64,000 bases of DNA from Apoda limacodes (Eukaryota > Arthropoda > Insecta > Lepidoptera > Limacodidae): the NCBI GenBank assembly GCA_946406115.1, contig OX291542.1, positions 1,512,959 to 1,576,958 of the forward strand, given 5' to 3'. A model generated the notes under the pieces. That model worked only from the letters and a program-made list of their open reading frames with translations. It ran no database searches and was not told the DNA's origin. This document shows positions 35,363 to 47,400 of this stretch, piece by piece; position 1 is the first letter of the stretch, and every line of letters starts with the position of its first letter. Both the position numbers and the translations under genes were made by a program.

Positions 35363-35464
35363 TCAACTAATGTTCCCCGTAGAAGTGTGAACTCGGGCGG
35401 GGGGCGGCCAGTCCACGGGGGGCGGCGGGTGAGGGGGGGCGGTCGCTCGACGAGTGCGCCCGCT
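35363..35464 (-). CDS. Probable terminal exon k of the zinc-finger gene
   Basis: A GC-rich island in AT-rich sequence behind acceptor CACATTATAG. Read in the phase left by the GTTACT donor of exon j it gives 33 residues, Pro-rich, including PPPPVDWPPPARVHT, and a TGA stop. AATAAA follows within 40 nt on the minus strand. The other two frames are also open for a while, so frame choice rests on splice phase. If wrong, this is an exon of another minus-strand gene or a chance GC patch. Confidence 0.5.
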   Translation of the reverse strand, partial: SGRTRRATAPPHPPPPVDWPPPARVHTSTGNIS

Positions 35465-38400
35465 CTATAATGTGAAACAAATAAATAAGTATTCGTGCAC
35501 GTCAGCACACGGCTAAGCTTGCACTACGGGTACTAGACAAAAGATACAAATTCTTATATCATTTGTTTTTAACCGTTTTCAAAAAAAGAGGAGGTTCTCA
35601 ATTCGTCGGAATCTTTTCGAATTCGTCGACTCACATTTATTGGATTTTATAACTAGTATAAGGGCTATAAATTATAATATTTATTTTTATTTAATGAAGT
35701 TAATTGAATATATAGTAGTTTAAATTATCATGCCCAATCCTGACTTACTTTTCATAGTTCGTCGGAAACTGGCATTGTGTATTGTTCTGTACCTTTAATT
35801 TATCTGGTTATTACTTTAAAGCTGGTGTAGCGGATTGTAGCGGCTCTATCTGATAAGTTAATGACACTTCGTGCTTTCATTGACATAGAAGGACCTCACC
35901 AGGACTGATTCGAGAAATTATTTTTAAAAGAGTATACTTTGGTGGTCCTATATTAATGTAATGAATTTAAAACTTAAAGTTTTGAAGAAAAAAAATTAAA
36001 GATAGATAAATACTTTATTGAACACCAACATGTTTTCATTTACATAAAGAGAATAAAAGTAGACAAAAGTATACAATTAGGCAGTCTTATCGCTTAAAAA
36101 AGATTTGTACCAGACAACCTTAGGGTAGAGGATAATAACAAAAATAATCAGAGGTAGGTGAACCAAAATGAAAATGTAATATTTACGAGTAAAGAAATAT
36201 CTTAAACTACACTTAAATATGTTTTTGAATAATATCTACATACAATATCAATACATATATACATAAAATAAACACATATAAGTCATATATAAATAACTAT
36301 AATACAAATAAATATAATTTTATATGCTTTGATACTTACAGTGATCCGCTAATGTCAGTAAAATGTGATTTTACAAGGCGTTTAAAAGTATTAGGATATT
36401 GGGCTTTTTAATTAATAAAGGCAGAGAATTCCTAAGTTTGATGGCTTGTACAGTAAAAGATTTGGTGTAAAAGTTAGTGGAATGTTCAGGTGTTATTAAA
36501 AGGAGATGAGTAGAGGGACGAAGGTTGGAATTACAACTGCCTATAAATTGGAAATTATCTTTAAGGTATGGCGCCGACGGATTGAACAAAATGCTGTACA
36601 GAAGTGTAAGAACAATCCGGCGAATACGGATCAGACGCCACTTGAGCTCTTGTATCTTTTTAAAGCCGGCAGTTTTTTTTTACTTTTAAGTGCTTTTTCT
36701 TAATTTACAAGTTAAATGTTGTATGTGGTAAAACATATACTCCAGTTGATTTTAAAAATTTCTAAATAATGAAATAATTAACATTTTATACCTATAATAT
36801 TATACTATGGAAAGAAATATCCTTGAGTTGTGCAAAATAGACAAAATTAAGAGTACAGTAATAAGAAATAAAAAACAAGTAACAGACCTTATTTTAATAC
36901 ACTTACTTTAAAATGGAAATGGGCTGGACACATTGCTCGACTAAAACATAGACGATGGACACTAAAATCGACTCAATGGCTAGAACTGGTAAGGAAAAGA
37001 AAGGTAGGAAAGCCAAATAAAAAATGGATAGACGATATTATAGAAGTTGCTGGAAGAGACTGGACGGAGAAGGCACAATGTAAGAAAACATGACATTAAA
37101 TAGAGGAGGCCTTTTCCCAAATTTGAATATTTAGTGAAGAAAAAACTCACAAACTAACATAAATTATAAGACACAAAATAATAATACTAACAAAATATAT
37201 GCTTGAAATTGGAAATCATTTCACAGAATTACAGAAGGCTATAATAATAAAAAAATACTATACTATTTACATGTTATATATATGTATATAATTTTCAGTC
37301 AGTCAGTCAGTCAGTGAATCAGTGAGCGGGTCTCTAGCTCTATATTATAATTTATTATATTACATTATATTATATACTGCTCTAGAAAATAAAAATGGGT
37401 CAGCAACGTAATTTTTTTTTATTTTAAGTACTACATACATGTGAAAAGATTTCGTTTCTGCCATAATTGGTTCGGTGAAATGGTACATGTTAAAGTGGCG
37501 TGTGTCGCATACAACGTCGTGGTGTACGGAGCTGTATCTTACTTGTCAACTCGAAGCCATCCAATCTGCCATTCAGTATGTCATAGAGGAAAAGCATATC
37601 CAAAAGAGTTCTTCTTTGTTCAAGGCTTAATATATTATATTGCGACCAACTTTGTTCGTACGATAAGAAAGAACGAGTCCTATAGTTCAGGAAGTTTATA
37701 AAACGCCTTTGTAGACGCCCAATGCGACTTCCGTAAGTTACATTATAAGAGGAGCATGCAGTAGGTACAGGCGTATTCTAAGATGCTGCGGACGTAGGTG
37801 AAGTAAACTGTTTTAATACATGTGACAACATTAAACAAGGAACATGTACGCATGATGAAACCAAGATTTTTATATGCTTTATTACATATATCAATATGGT
37901 TGTTTAACATCAATTTCGCATCTAAGGGTCAGCTCATACCGAATAATAAATCATAAGTGTACACCTAGATCACGTATTAAAGAAACTCTTTCAATTAGTG
38001 TATCTTGAATTTTATAATTAAAGTTCAACTTATCAATATTTACGGATATACGATTGGTTTCATAATATTACTGAAGGTTCAAGAGATCATTTTGTAATTT
38101 TAAGCAATCGTTTAAAATTTTGATATTAAGAAAAATCTTGGTATCATCGACGTACATTAAAAACTTGGAATATTCAAAACAGGTATAAATATCATATCAA
38201 TAAGCATTATACAATAAAGGTCCTAAATGGGACCCTTGAGGGACTCCTGAAGGTATGGAACATAATCAGAACTATCAAATAAATCCCAGACTCAGATAAA
38301 TAAATAATTTTCATTTCATCACGTAAATGTTGGTACAGTGTGGAGGTCGAACCCGATATTTATATTAAATAGGAAACAATTACAAATATCAACATAGTAT

Positions 38401-41400
38401 TGCGTAATTATATAGTAACCTTAGCCTTAAGATGGACGAGTTTGTTGTGGTTGTAGAGCGCAGCCTCGTACCCGAAGGTGGAGGGGCAGAGCGAGCAGCG
38501 GAACGGTCGCTCGCCCGTGTGCGACCGGATGTGCCCCTCGAGGCTCTTCTTAGTCTGTACACAACACACAACACAACCACAACACTAAACATGTAAATAC
38601 GACATACGAACAATTACACTAATTACCTAAAAAATAAATACTTGATGGATATTAGCAGCACAAGCTTGGTTTGCATTATATCATGTTTAAAGCATAGTTT
38701 TATTTTTTTGATTAAATAATTATATGATTAAATTAAAGTCACTTGAATTAATAAGCACTAAACTAGAAGTTACTTGAGCGCGAGATAGGTATAGTACATT
38801 ATTGCCGCGGCCTGCAAAACAGCATAACCGGGCGATCGTGAGTGGGTCGAAGCTTAGCCGAAGCACACATCACAGAGTCCGGTTACGCTCAGTTGTGACC
38901 AAGGCTTGTATAGTGCTTCTGTTAAACATGCGTGTAAATTAAAACAAAAGTTCCTACCATTTTCAAATGACATATTCGACCGGCTAAAACATTGCGGGCT
39001 GCTTTCTGATACAGTACTGCAAGTACGATTTATCCCAAAGAAGCTTGTGAAAGATATGGTCGCAAATCGTAGCATGTTTGAGAAAAAGTAGGAAATATGT
39101 TCATAGGTATCATAACCTTCCTCCTTCGAAATAAGTAAGGACATCGCGTCAACTGTCTTTCAGTTCGATAAAGATCATGTCACATTATCCGTTTCGTCGG
39201 GTTGTCAAGCAAAATGGATGTACAGCTGAGATGGATTCTCCATAAAAAAGACTTGGACACGCCTATGTATATGTGTAAGATACTTAGCATGGCGTAACGA
39301 GATAAAGTGTTGCTACGTACGGTATACGCCTTCCCACACGTGTCGCACACGTGGTCCCGGCGCGCGCGTCCGCCGCGGTGGATCATACGCATGTGGGTCC
39401 GTAACACCGGACGGGACGAACACGCCTTAACCACAAATAAAAAAAACACTAACATTACTTTTTTAATATCTACAAATGCAAAAAAAAATGATATACCTAT
39501 TTTTAAGTTTTAACTTTAAGATATGCAAAATACACAATTAAAATTATTTTGGACAATTATAATACTTATTAGACTAAACAAATTTAACTCACATGCGAAT
39601 TACGTAACAGTGGAATTTGAACATGTTACTAGAAAATGTACTCACAAAATGACATCCCGGCACGGTGCAGTTGATAGGCGTAACCTTCAGATGTACCGCG
39701 ATGTTGTGTTCTTCCAGACGCACAGCCTTCACGAACTTTTTGTCGCAAAGGTGACACGCGTACCTGTATGTAAATATTTATAAGGAAGGAGCGAACAATT
39801 GCTTTTTCATTAAAAGATAATGTATGATAATCTATTTATTATTAGGATTTGGATAAAAATTAAATCAGGAAATATGTACATATACCAAATACACAAAAGT
39901 AGAAGCTTTCCTCTAGTACCAAACACTTCAGGTTTTTAAACTACATGTAAAACTTGGTGTACTCAATAGAGCGAAGCAGTACTTGACGTCGGGGCAAAGG
40001 TTGCTGCTTTACAAGTCCCAAGTTCAGGCCCATATGGAGTACTGCTGCCATCTCGGGGTGGGTACACTCGGATACCAGCTTGGCCCTTTTGACTCGGTTC
40101 AACGACGGGCTGTGAGAATTGTCGACGATTCCAAACTCACTTGCTGTATCGAGCCCTAAAGTCTCAGGAGGAGTCTTAGCCTCCCTATACCGCTTGTACA
40201 ACGGGATGTGTTCTGAGGAACTGTTCGAAATGATGCACACGGCTACTTTCTACTATCTCACCGCTCGCCATCGGCAGGGAATCCATTCTCACACTTAAGA
40301 ACTGAAATGGTCGCGTACAGTGCGGTGTCAGAGAAACTTCCTACCGCGAACGCTCGGGTTGTGGAATGACCCTGCCAAGGTTTTCTCTAAAGCGAACGCT
40401 CGGGTTGTGGAATGACCCTGCCAAGGTTTTCTCTAAAGAATGGGGTTCTTCGAAAAACAAGTTATTGGATTTTTTAAGGGTCGGCAACGCGTGAGTGGTG
40501 TTGCAAGCGTCCATAGGCTACGGTGACCGCTAACCATCAGGCGGACCGTAAGCTTGTTTGCGACCTTAGTAGTATAAAAAAAAAAAATTTTTAGATATCA
40601 AATTGTTCCCTCTATTAATTTGTCAACAACTTACTTAGCATTACAATTATAATATAATCAATGATATTTGTAATGATCCTACAAAAAAAAAATTAGAAGT
40701 AAAAAGCACCTACTGGGAGAACCGAGCTCATAAAGAAGTTACTGGTCTAATGACTGGTCTTCTAAGTTATTATGACAGCCGCGGGATTTGATATTCAATA
40801 AAGAATGATAAATTAATTAAAATAGAGTCTACGAACTTTTTATTTAGGTATATCAACTGTGAAAGCAATCAACGAAAAAAATGTATTAATCAAGTATTAA
40901 TTAATTTTTAATAAGGTTAAACTTAGCTTCACTACATTAGGGTTTAAGTATAAAATTACCGTTCCGTTATAACAAATATCTACATTTTTTGTAGAATGGA
41001 ATATATTTATTTAATCAAAATATCTACCCTCGTTCTCTATACATTCCTGCCATCTAATAGGGAGATTATTTAAACCTTTCCGATAAAATCTTCTAATCTC
41101 TCGTCAATCGTCGTACGGTGCGGTCGTGCTGCCCGTTGCTCTGCTGAATTTATCGTGTTTTTTGTAATTGGTGAATTACGCTATTTCCATTTCTTTGTCA
41201 CTCTTGTGATGTTCAAGTGGCTAGACTCCGCCCATTGGGAGGATCTAGAGTGGGATAGCTGTTATTACGGAAGACCCTAACTGACTCGTGAAGTACCTCA
41301 GTGCCGAAATTTTACAAAGTGAGTGCAAACATTTTAATAACATTTCAAGATACGATGTTGTCCCGCGCTTGAGTTTGAACCTGCGGTCTCTGGCATGCGG

Positions 41401-44400
41401 CGCCGGACTGTTCCGCCGGAGCCACCGTGATAGTGAGTGCTGACCGTAAAATCTGCGTTCCGATATAGCCAACCGGTTACGCGCGCCTGCGTCGACAGCT
41501 TGCTACGCGCTACGCCGCTGCTACGTACCGCTGCCGCTGCTACGATTTGCTATTACGCCAATCATACTGTTCTGTGTTATTGGTTGCTGTGCTAATAAAC
41601 AATGTCTTGCACGCCCCGTTCGCCGTCTACGTCAGCTACGAAAGATACTTAACATCAATTGCAACATTATGATTCGGAACCAAACCTGTCTACCACAAAC
41701 ATAGATCATCATAAACATGTTACCCAGTACCTAACCAAGAACCGACTCCGCTTGGAGGAGAATGAAGGCAACTCTGACCGTGATGCACTTCAGACCCTTA
41801 TCTCGTGATGCACTTCAGACCCTCATCTCGTGATGCACTTCAGACCCTCATCTCGTCCCAAGACGGCAAGCTTGACGTGATGATGAGTTTCATGCGAGAT
41901 ATGAAGGAACAAATGAGTAACGTGCAAAAGTCTGTCGAATTTATGTCAACAAAGTACGCTGAACTGTTGGCTAAGTTTGGCAAACTTCATGAAGAGCACA
42001 AAACTGACCAGAAAAAAATATTGTTTTTGGAACAAAAAATCGAGAATTTGGAGCGCAATAATAAGGTAACTACTATCGAATTCAAAAACATACATACTAA
42101 GAAAAGTGAGTCGAACGATGATCTGTTCCAGACTATAATGAAAACTGCTAATGTACTCAGTGTACAACTACAGAAGAATACTGCCAATGTACTTAGTGTA
42201 CAACTACAGAAGAATACTGCCAATGTACTCAGTGTACAGCTACAGAAGAATACTGCCAATGTACTCAGTGTACAACTACAGAAGAATACTGCCAATGTAC
42301 TCAGTGTACAACTACAGAAGAATCCTGGCAACCCGGATAATAAACCAATTGTTGCGGAATTTGTCACGATTTTTTAAGAAAGACGAAATGATGTCTGCTG
42401 TGAAGGAGTTTAATAAAAAGAATCCGAAAAACATGCTGAACACTAGCCATTTGTCAATCGAAGGACCTGCTAAACCTGTCTAACATTAATGACAGCCTCA
42501 CGTTTAAAACAAGAAAACTCTTCGGTTTGGCTCGTGACTGTGCTAAAAACAATAACTGACAATTCTGCTGGATTTATCGTGGAACCGTGTTTCTTCGTAA
42601 ATCGCATTCGAATCAATGAGGAAACTGATATTGCCAAGATTGCTAAGTGACTATCTGGACATAGCTATGCATGCATTCGGCCAAGTGCCTACCTAGTTGA
42701 TAAGTATTTATTTGTCTTTTTCTACCTCTTTTCTACTATTTTTGTTAACATAAACCAGCTAAATTTACTACAAATGTGCACATATCATACAACAAACTTG
42801 TCTTACCATAATGTTATTTTAATGAACTTATTTACAAAAATATTCTATGATAAAATTACTGTTATTCAATCGCATTCGCAAGTGTTCTGTATAACAATTC
42901 ACAGTATATGGTGTCTTGTAACTAGTTCCAAAACTTATAAAATTCAATCTAAATAATAATCAATGAATCAAATAAAACTTTATTCAAATAGGTTTCTAAG
43001 AACACTTTTGAATCGTCAATACAATGTAAACAATGTTAATTTCTGACAAAAAGAGCTGGCAAGAAGTTCTATTTAAAGTTATAACACAATACTTTGATAA
43101 TTAACTAAACAGTATACAATATGTACCGAAAAACTTATTAGGCAATAAAAATAAGTTAGTAAGCTACTAAAAACAAAGTCAAACATGTCAATTATAATTT
43201 TTTTGTTTTTATGTACCATAAAAAGTTAAGCACCATGTGAAGCGTCAAATATCGTCAATCGAGTGAAGGAATACAGATATTTAAGAGTACTAATGGCATT
43301 AGCGCCATCATAATTATATTTTTGCACAATCATATGTACATACATACTTACATATACTTAAAACAATCCATACTATCCATGAATATAATATAATAATAAA
43401 TATTATGAATGCGAAAGTAAATCCGTCTGTTACCTCTTCATGCTGAAACCACTGTACCGATCAAGATAAAATTTGGCATGCAGAGAGTTTGAGTCCCGGA
43501 AAAGGACATAAGCTATTTGAAAACGTCAAGTATTATCCGTTCGTTTTTTTTCTCATAATTGAGGTGTTGCCGTTGAAATCCTACACCGATGACCGAATAC
43601 TAAGAATACAGAGAAGTTTGCAAGAGCAGACCTGTCTCCACAGCGGCATCCGTTCACAAGTATGACACATGAATCAGCCATCGCTTCGCTCAACCATGTT
43701 TTAGGGAACGTAACGACCCGACGCCCATGCCAACACCGCAGAGACACTTTGAGAGAGCATGACACACTCAAGCAACTCTAATAAAACTTCTATTGTACTA
43801 GTTACAATGTGTGTAGTAAAGGAACAAAATATAAATCCGACACACGTACTCTGAACTTAAAACTGATTTATAGTTGCTTTTAAAAATATTTAGATAAGAT
43901 AAGATTGGAAGGTCTCACTCACACACTCAAGGACACACATAAATATACATAAAACACAAACAGTGTATCAAAAATTTATACTACGAGAAAAAATATGATC
44001 TTTCTCTCTGGCACTGGTGTCCGCATGGATGTTATTATACTCACGGAATGCTGGATAGACAGCAACTATACACCACGTATTATTGATGGTTATAATGTTT
44101 TTGCTAGTACAAAAGAATACAAGCAAAATGATGGAATAATTGTTTACGTTAAGAAACAGCATAGTAATGTATCGTGTATCGAACCAAAACTTGATGATTG
44201 TAATGGTCTCTTGCTCACATTATATAATCTATCCTCGCTTGTTATAGATCCCGATCAATTTAAAATACTTTAAATTTTGTTTATTCTTTGGACAATATCT
44301 TACAAAATATTAAAACCAGAACTATTATAGTTTTATGTGGAGATATTAATATTAATATTATGCCTAATAACTGTTCTGGCCATGTGGCCGATTATTTAAA

Positions 44401-47400
44401 TTGTGTTTTTTTCCATGGTTTGCAACAGGGTATCAATATACCAACTAGACAAAGTAAGTGTATAGATCATTATATGGTAAAAAGTGTCTATAAATGTAGG
44501 ACTATAGTATTTGATAAATTTACTGATCATTCCCCCATATTTCTAAACATCGATATGCAAATTAAAAAAAAATTTAAATCTTAATTTTACAAAAGAGGTA
44601 ATCAACTATGCTAAAGTTTCTGAACGCCTTGAAAATGAAAGTTGGAGAGACAATTATTCTTGTAACAATGTTAATGATGCAACTTATAATTTTGGAGCGA
44701 AGATAAATGTTATAATTGAAGACAATACAATTTTACGTACCATTCCTAAAAAAACAGACCTCTAAAACCCTGGATTACTACTGGACTAGTAAACTCAATA
44801 AGAAAAAGAGATAGACTATTTAAAAAGAGCAAAAAATTACCAGATAATGAATATCTACGTTTACAGTTCATTAATTTTAAGAAAATTTGTAATAAAATTA
44901 TCAAAGAGGCTAAAAAAAGTTACTATCAAAATTTACTTCGTAATGCTGAAAGAAACACTAAACAAACATGGAAAGCTATAAAAGAGATATATAATATTAT
45001 TGTTAATAATGATCAATCAATTGAACTACTTAAAATTGCAGATTCGGAAACTAACTCTCTTAATTAGGTGGCTAGAAGACAATCTTCTTAGTTTAAATAC
45101 CTAGAAAACAAAATATATGTGTTTTAGTAAGACCTCAGTTTGTAGTCCTATAGCTGATTTAAATTTACATATTCACACGTTCCCCTGTAATCGAGTTGTT
45201 GGAACTTGTGTACCCGGTTGTAATTGTGAGGTGCTGTCTCGTGTCACGGTTATCAAATTTATTAACTTTATCTCCTCATTCTTTATAATAAACTGTTGAA
45301 AGATCATAAACATGTTAAAAAATATACTCTAAGACAATTTAAGAAGACTCTGTTTGATTGGCTCTCTATTCTGAGTTATATTGAAACCGAAACACTGTTA
45401 GAAATAAAAGTATGATTTTAATTTTATCTTCTTAGGTCGTTTTAAATTTATTATATATTTTGCTTACAGACTTAACTGTTAAAACTTTTGTATGATCTAC
45501 TTAAATGTCAGCACTAATTTGTATTCGATTTCTTTTATATATAACACGGTATAGAAGGGAAATTGAAACTAACTACTGTTACTTTATTCTTATTCTTTAA
45601 TCATTTACTAACCGCATAATTTATTTCATATTGTACGAGCAGAGAGCCTGCTTCTTACGTCACAGGGTAACCTATTGTAAGAAGTAGCGTAACAAATGTT
45701 ATGTAACTAGTTAAACTGAAATAAATTTATTTTTCATTTTAAAACTCTGAAAACCTGGACTCCACAAACTGTGCAAAGGCATTTTGTACTAGTTCTTAGC
45801 CAGAAAATTTTTGTCCGTGAAAAAAAAAATGTTCAAATCGCGAAAAAAGTGATAGTAGGTTGGTGCAAGGTCCGGCGACTACTGAGGACGACGGATGGTT
45901 TGGTTTCTAACTGCAGTTCTTATAGTGTTTAAACTGTTTCAGTAAGTTTATCGCTCGCTCGCCGAGGCGATCGTATTGACAGTTATGTGCTATCCTTTTA
46001 AAATGGTGTTATTACCAGTTAAATTCAAGTTAAAAAATGTTTGTGTATCGTTAAATTTAATTAAAACAAAATGCAGCGTTCTCCTTTAAAAGTTCGTCAG
46101 TCGCTTACTACTCTCGCCAACTTACTAAATTAATAATAATACTTTGACTAACAGAATTGGCCTATATGTATCTGCGTTTAGTTGTTGCCCGCGGCTTTGG
46201 CCGAGCTTAATTCTTTTAAATGTTTTTTTGTGTTTATTTATGCAGGGGCAAATTGTGAGTCAGGTAACCGTGAACCGCAAACATTATAATTTCTGCATAG
46301 TTGCACCTTACTCGAGCCTGCCCTTTTGGTGTGAAGGTAAGACAAACGTACATACAACCATTTTTTTATTTTACTTTACTAGTATAATATAATATAATAT
46401 AATATAATATAATATAATATAATATAATATAATATAATATAATATAATATAATATAATATAATATAATATAATATAATATAATATAATATAATATAAAAT
46501 AATATAATATAATATATTATAATATAATATAATATAATCAGTAGCATTTGTATAACTCATCATACTTTTTTTATTTTTTTATATATATTTGTCAGCCTTT
46601 ACATTCGCAGGACATAAAGATGTAATTACTGTATATTATCAAAACTCTAGGGGATTAAGAACTAATTTAAATATGCTGTACATGAATATATTATCTAACT
46701 GTTTTCGACTTAATAATTTTAACTGAAACCTGGTTACGCCAAGATCAAGATATCTCCGATACTGAGTTTATTGAGAATCATTATACGGTATTAAGAAGTG
46801 ACAGGGCATTGCATCTCATAAGAGTGACGGCGGGGGCGTACTGGTGGTTGCGCTCCAGTCAGTGCCCTCTGTAAATCAAGTTATTATCGAGATACCTACA
46901 GGTCCGCACCAAAAACACTTTATAAGTGCTGTATATATGCTTCCTAGGCTTCAACCAGATATATATGCAATACACTTTCAACACCTACAGGAGCTTCTTG
47001 GGGCGGAATAAATTGACACATACTGGGGCGTAGGAGACTATAATCTATCTAATTGGATTGGCTAAATTATAAAACCTACAACATACCTATTTCTAGTTCT
47101 AATTTTAAACTCGTGCCAAATTAATAAATTTAGAAACAAAAAAATTAAATCCTAGATCTATTTATATCTAACTCGCCAGACTGTATAGGAAATGTGGGGT
47201 TGATGTACTTCAGGTTGTATTTCATCGGTTGCTATTATAATATTACTAAATAACAACTTACTAAAGTTTAGCGAGGTTGATGTGCTTCAGGTTGTATTTC
47301 ATCGGTTGCTAGTATAATACTACTTTATAACAACTAACTTGAGTTTAGCAGGGTCGATGTGCTTCAGGTTGTATTTCATCGGTTGCTATTATAATATTAC

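Larger units (their letters stand above)
41602..42630 (+). pseudogene. ORF1 of LINE D, coiled coil, 12-residue repeats, FP domain
   Basis: ATG at 41602 (MSCTPRSPSTSATKD). Coiled-coil segment FLEQKIENLERNNK, then five in-frame copies of a 12-residue unit (TANVLSVQLQKN). Then PIVAEFVTIF, a frameshift, EFNKKNPKNML, and an FP-type C-terminus (KLFGLARDCAKNNN, FCWIYRGTVFLRKS) with a stop before it. A 25-bp unit is triplicated at 41779-41853 and breaks the frame. Confidence 0.8.
41500..45742 (+). mobile_element. CR1/Jockey-like LINE family D with FP-domain ORF1, RT deleted
   Basis: Plus strand: GC-rich leader (41500-41600), ORF1, an insertion at 42960-43990, endonuclease (43995-44584), linker, a deletion of the RT core near 45070, C-terminus (YTLRQFKKTLFDWLSIL, 45330-45375). 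The 3' UTR has a small hairpin (GCTTCTTAC/GTAAGAAGT) and ends at 45742. Confidence 0.8.

Noticed and set aside
41987..42483. Two other frames across the 36-bp repeat (Cys/Ser-rich and Tyr/Arg-rich)
   Set aside because: Shadows of the repeat; only the frame continuing the coiled coil into EFVTIF belongs to ORF1.
46366..46563. A Tyr/Ile-rich minus-strand frame
   Set aside because: It is the AATAT microsatellite read as protein.
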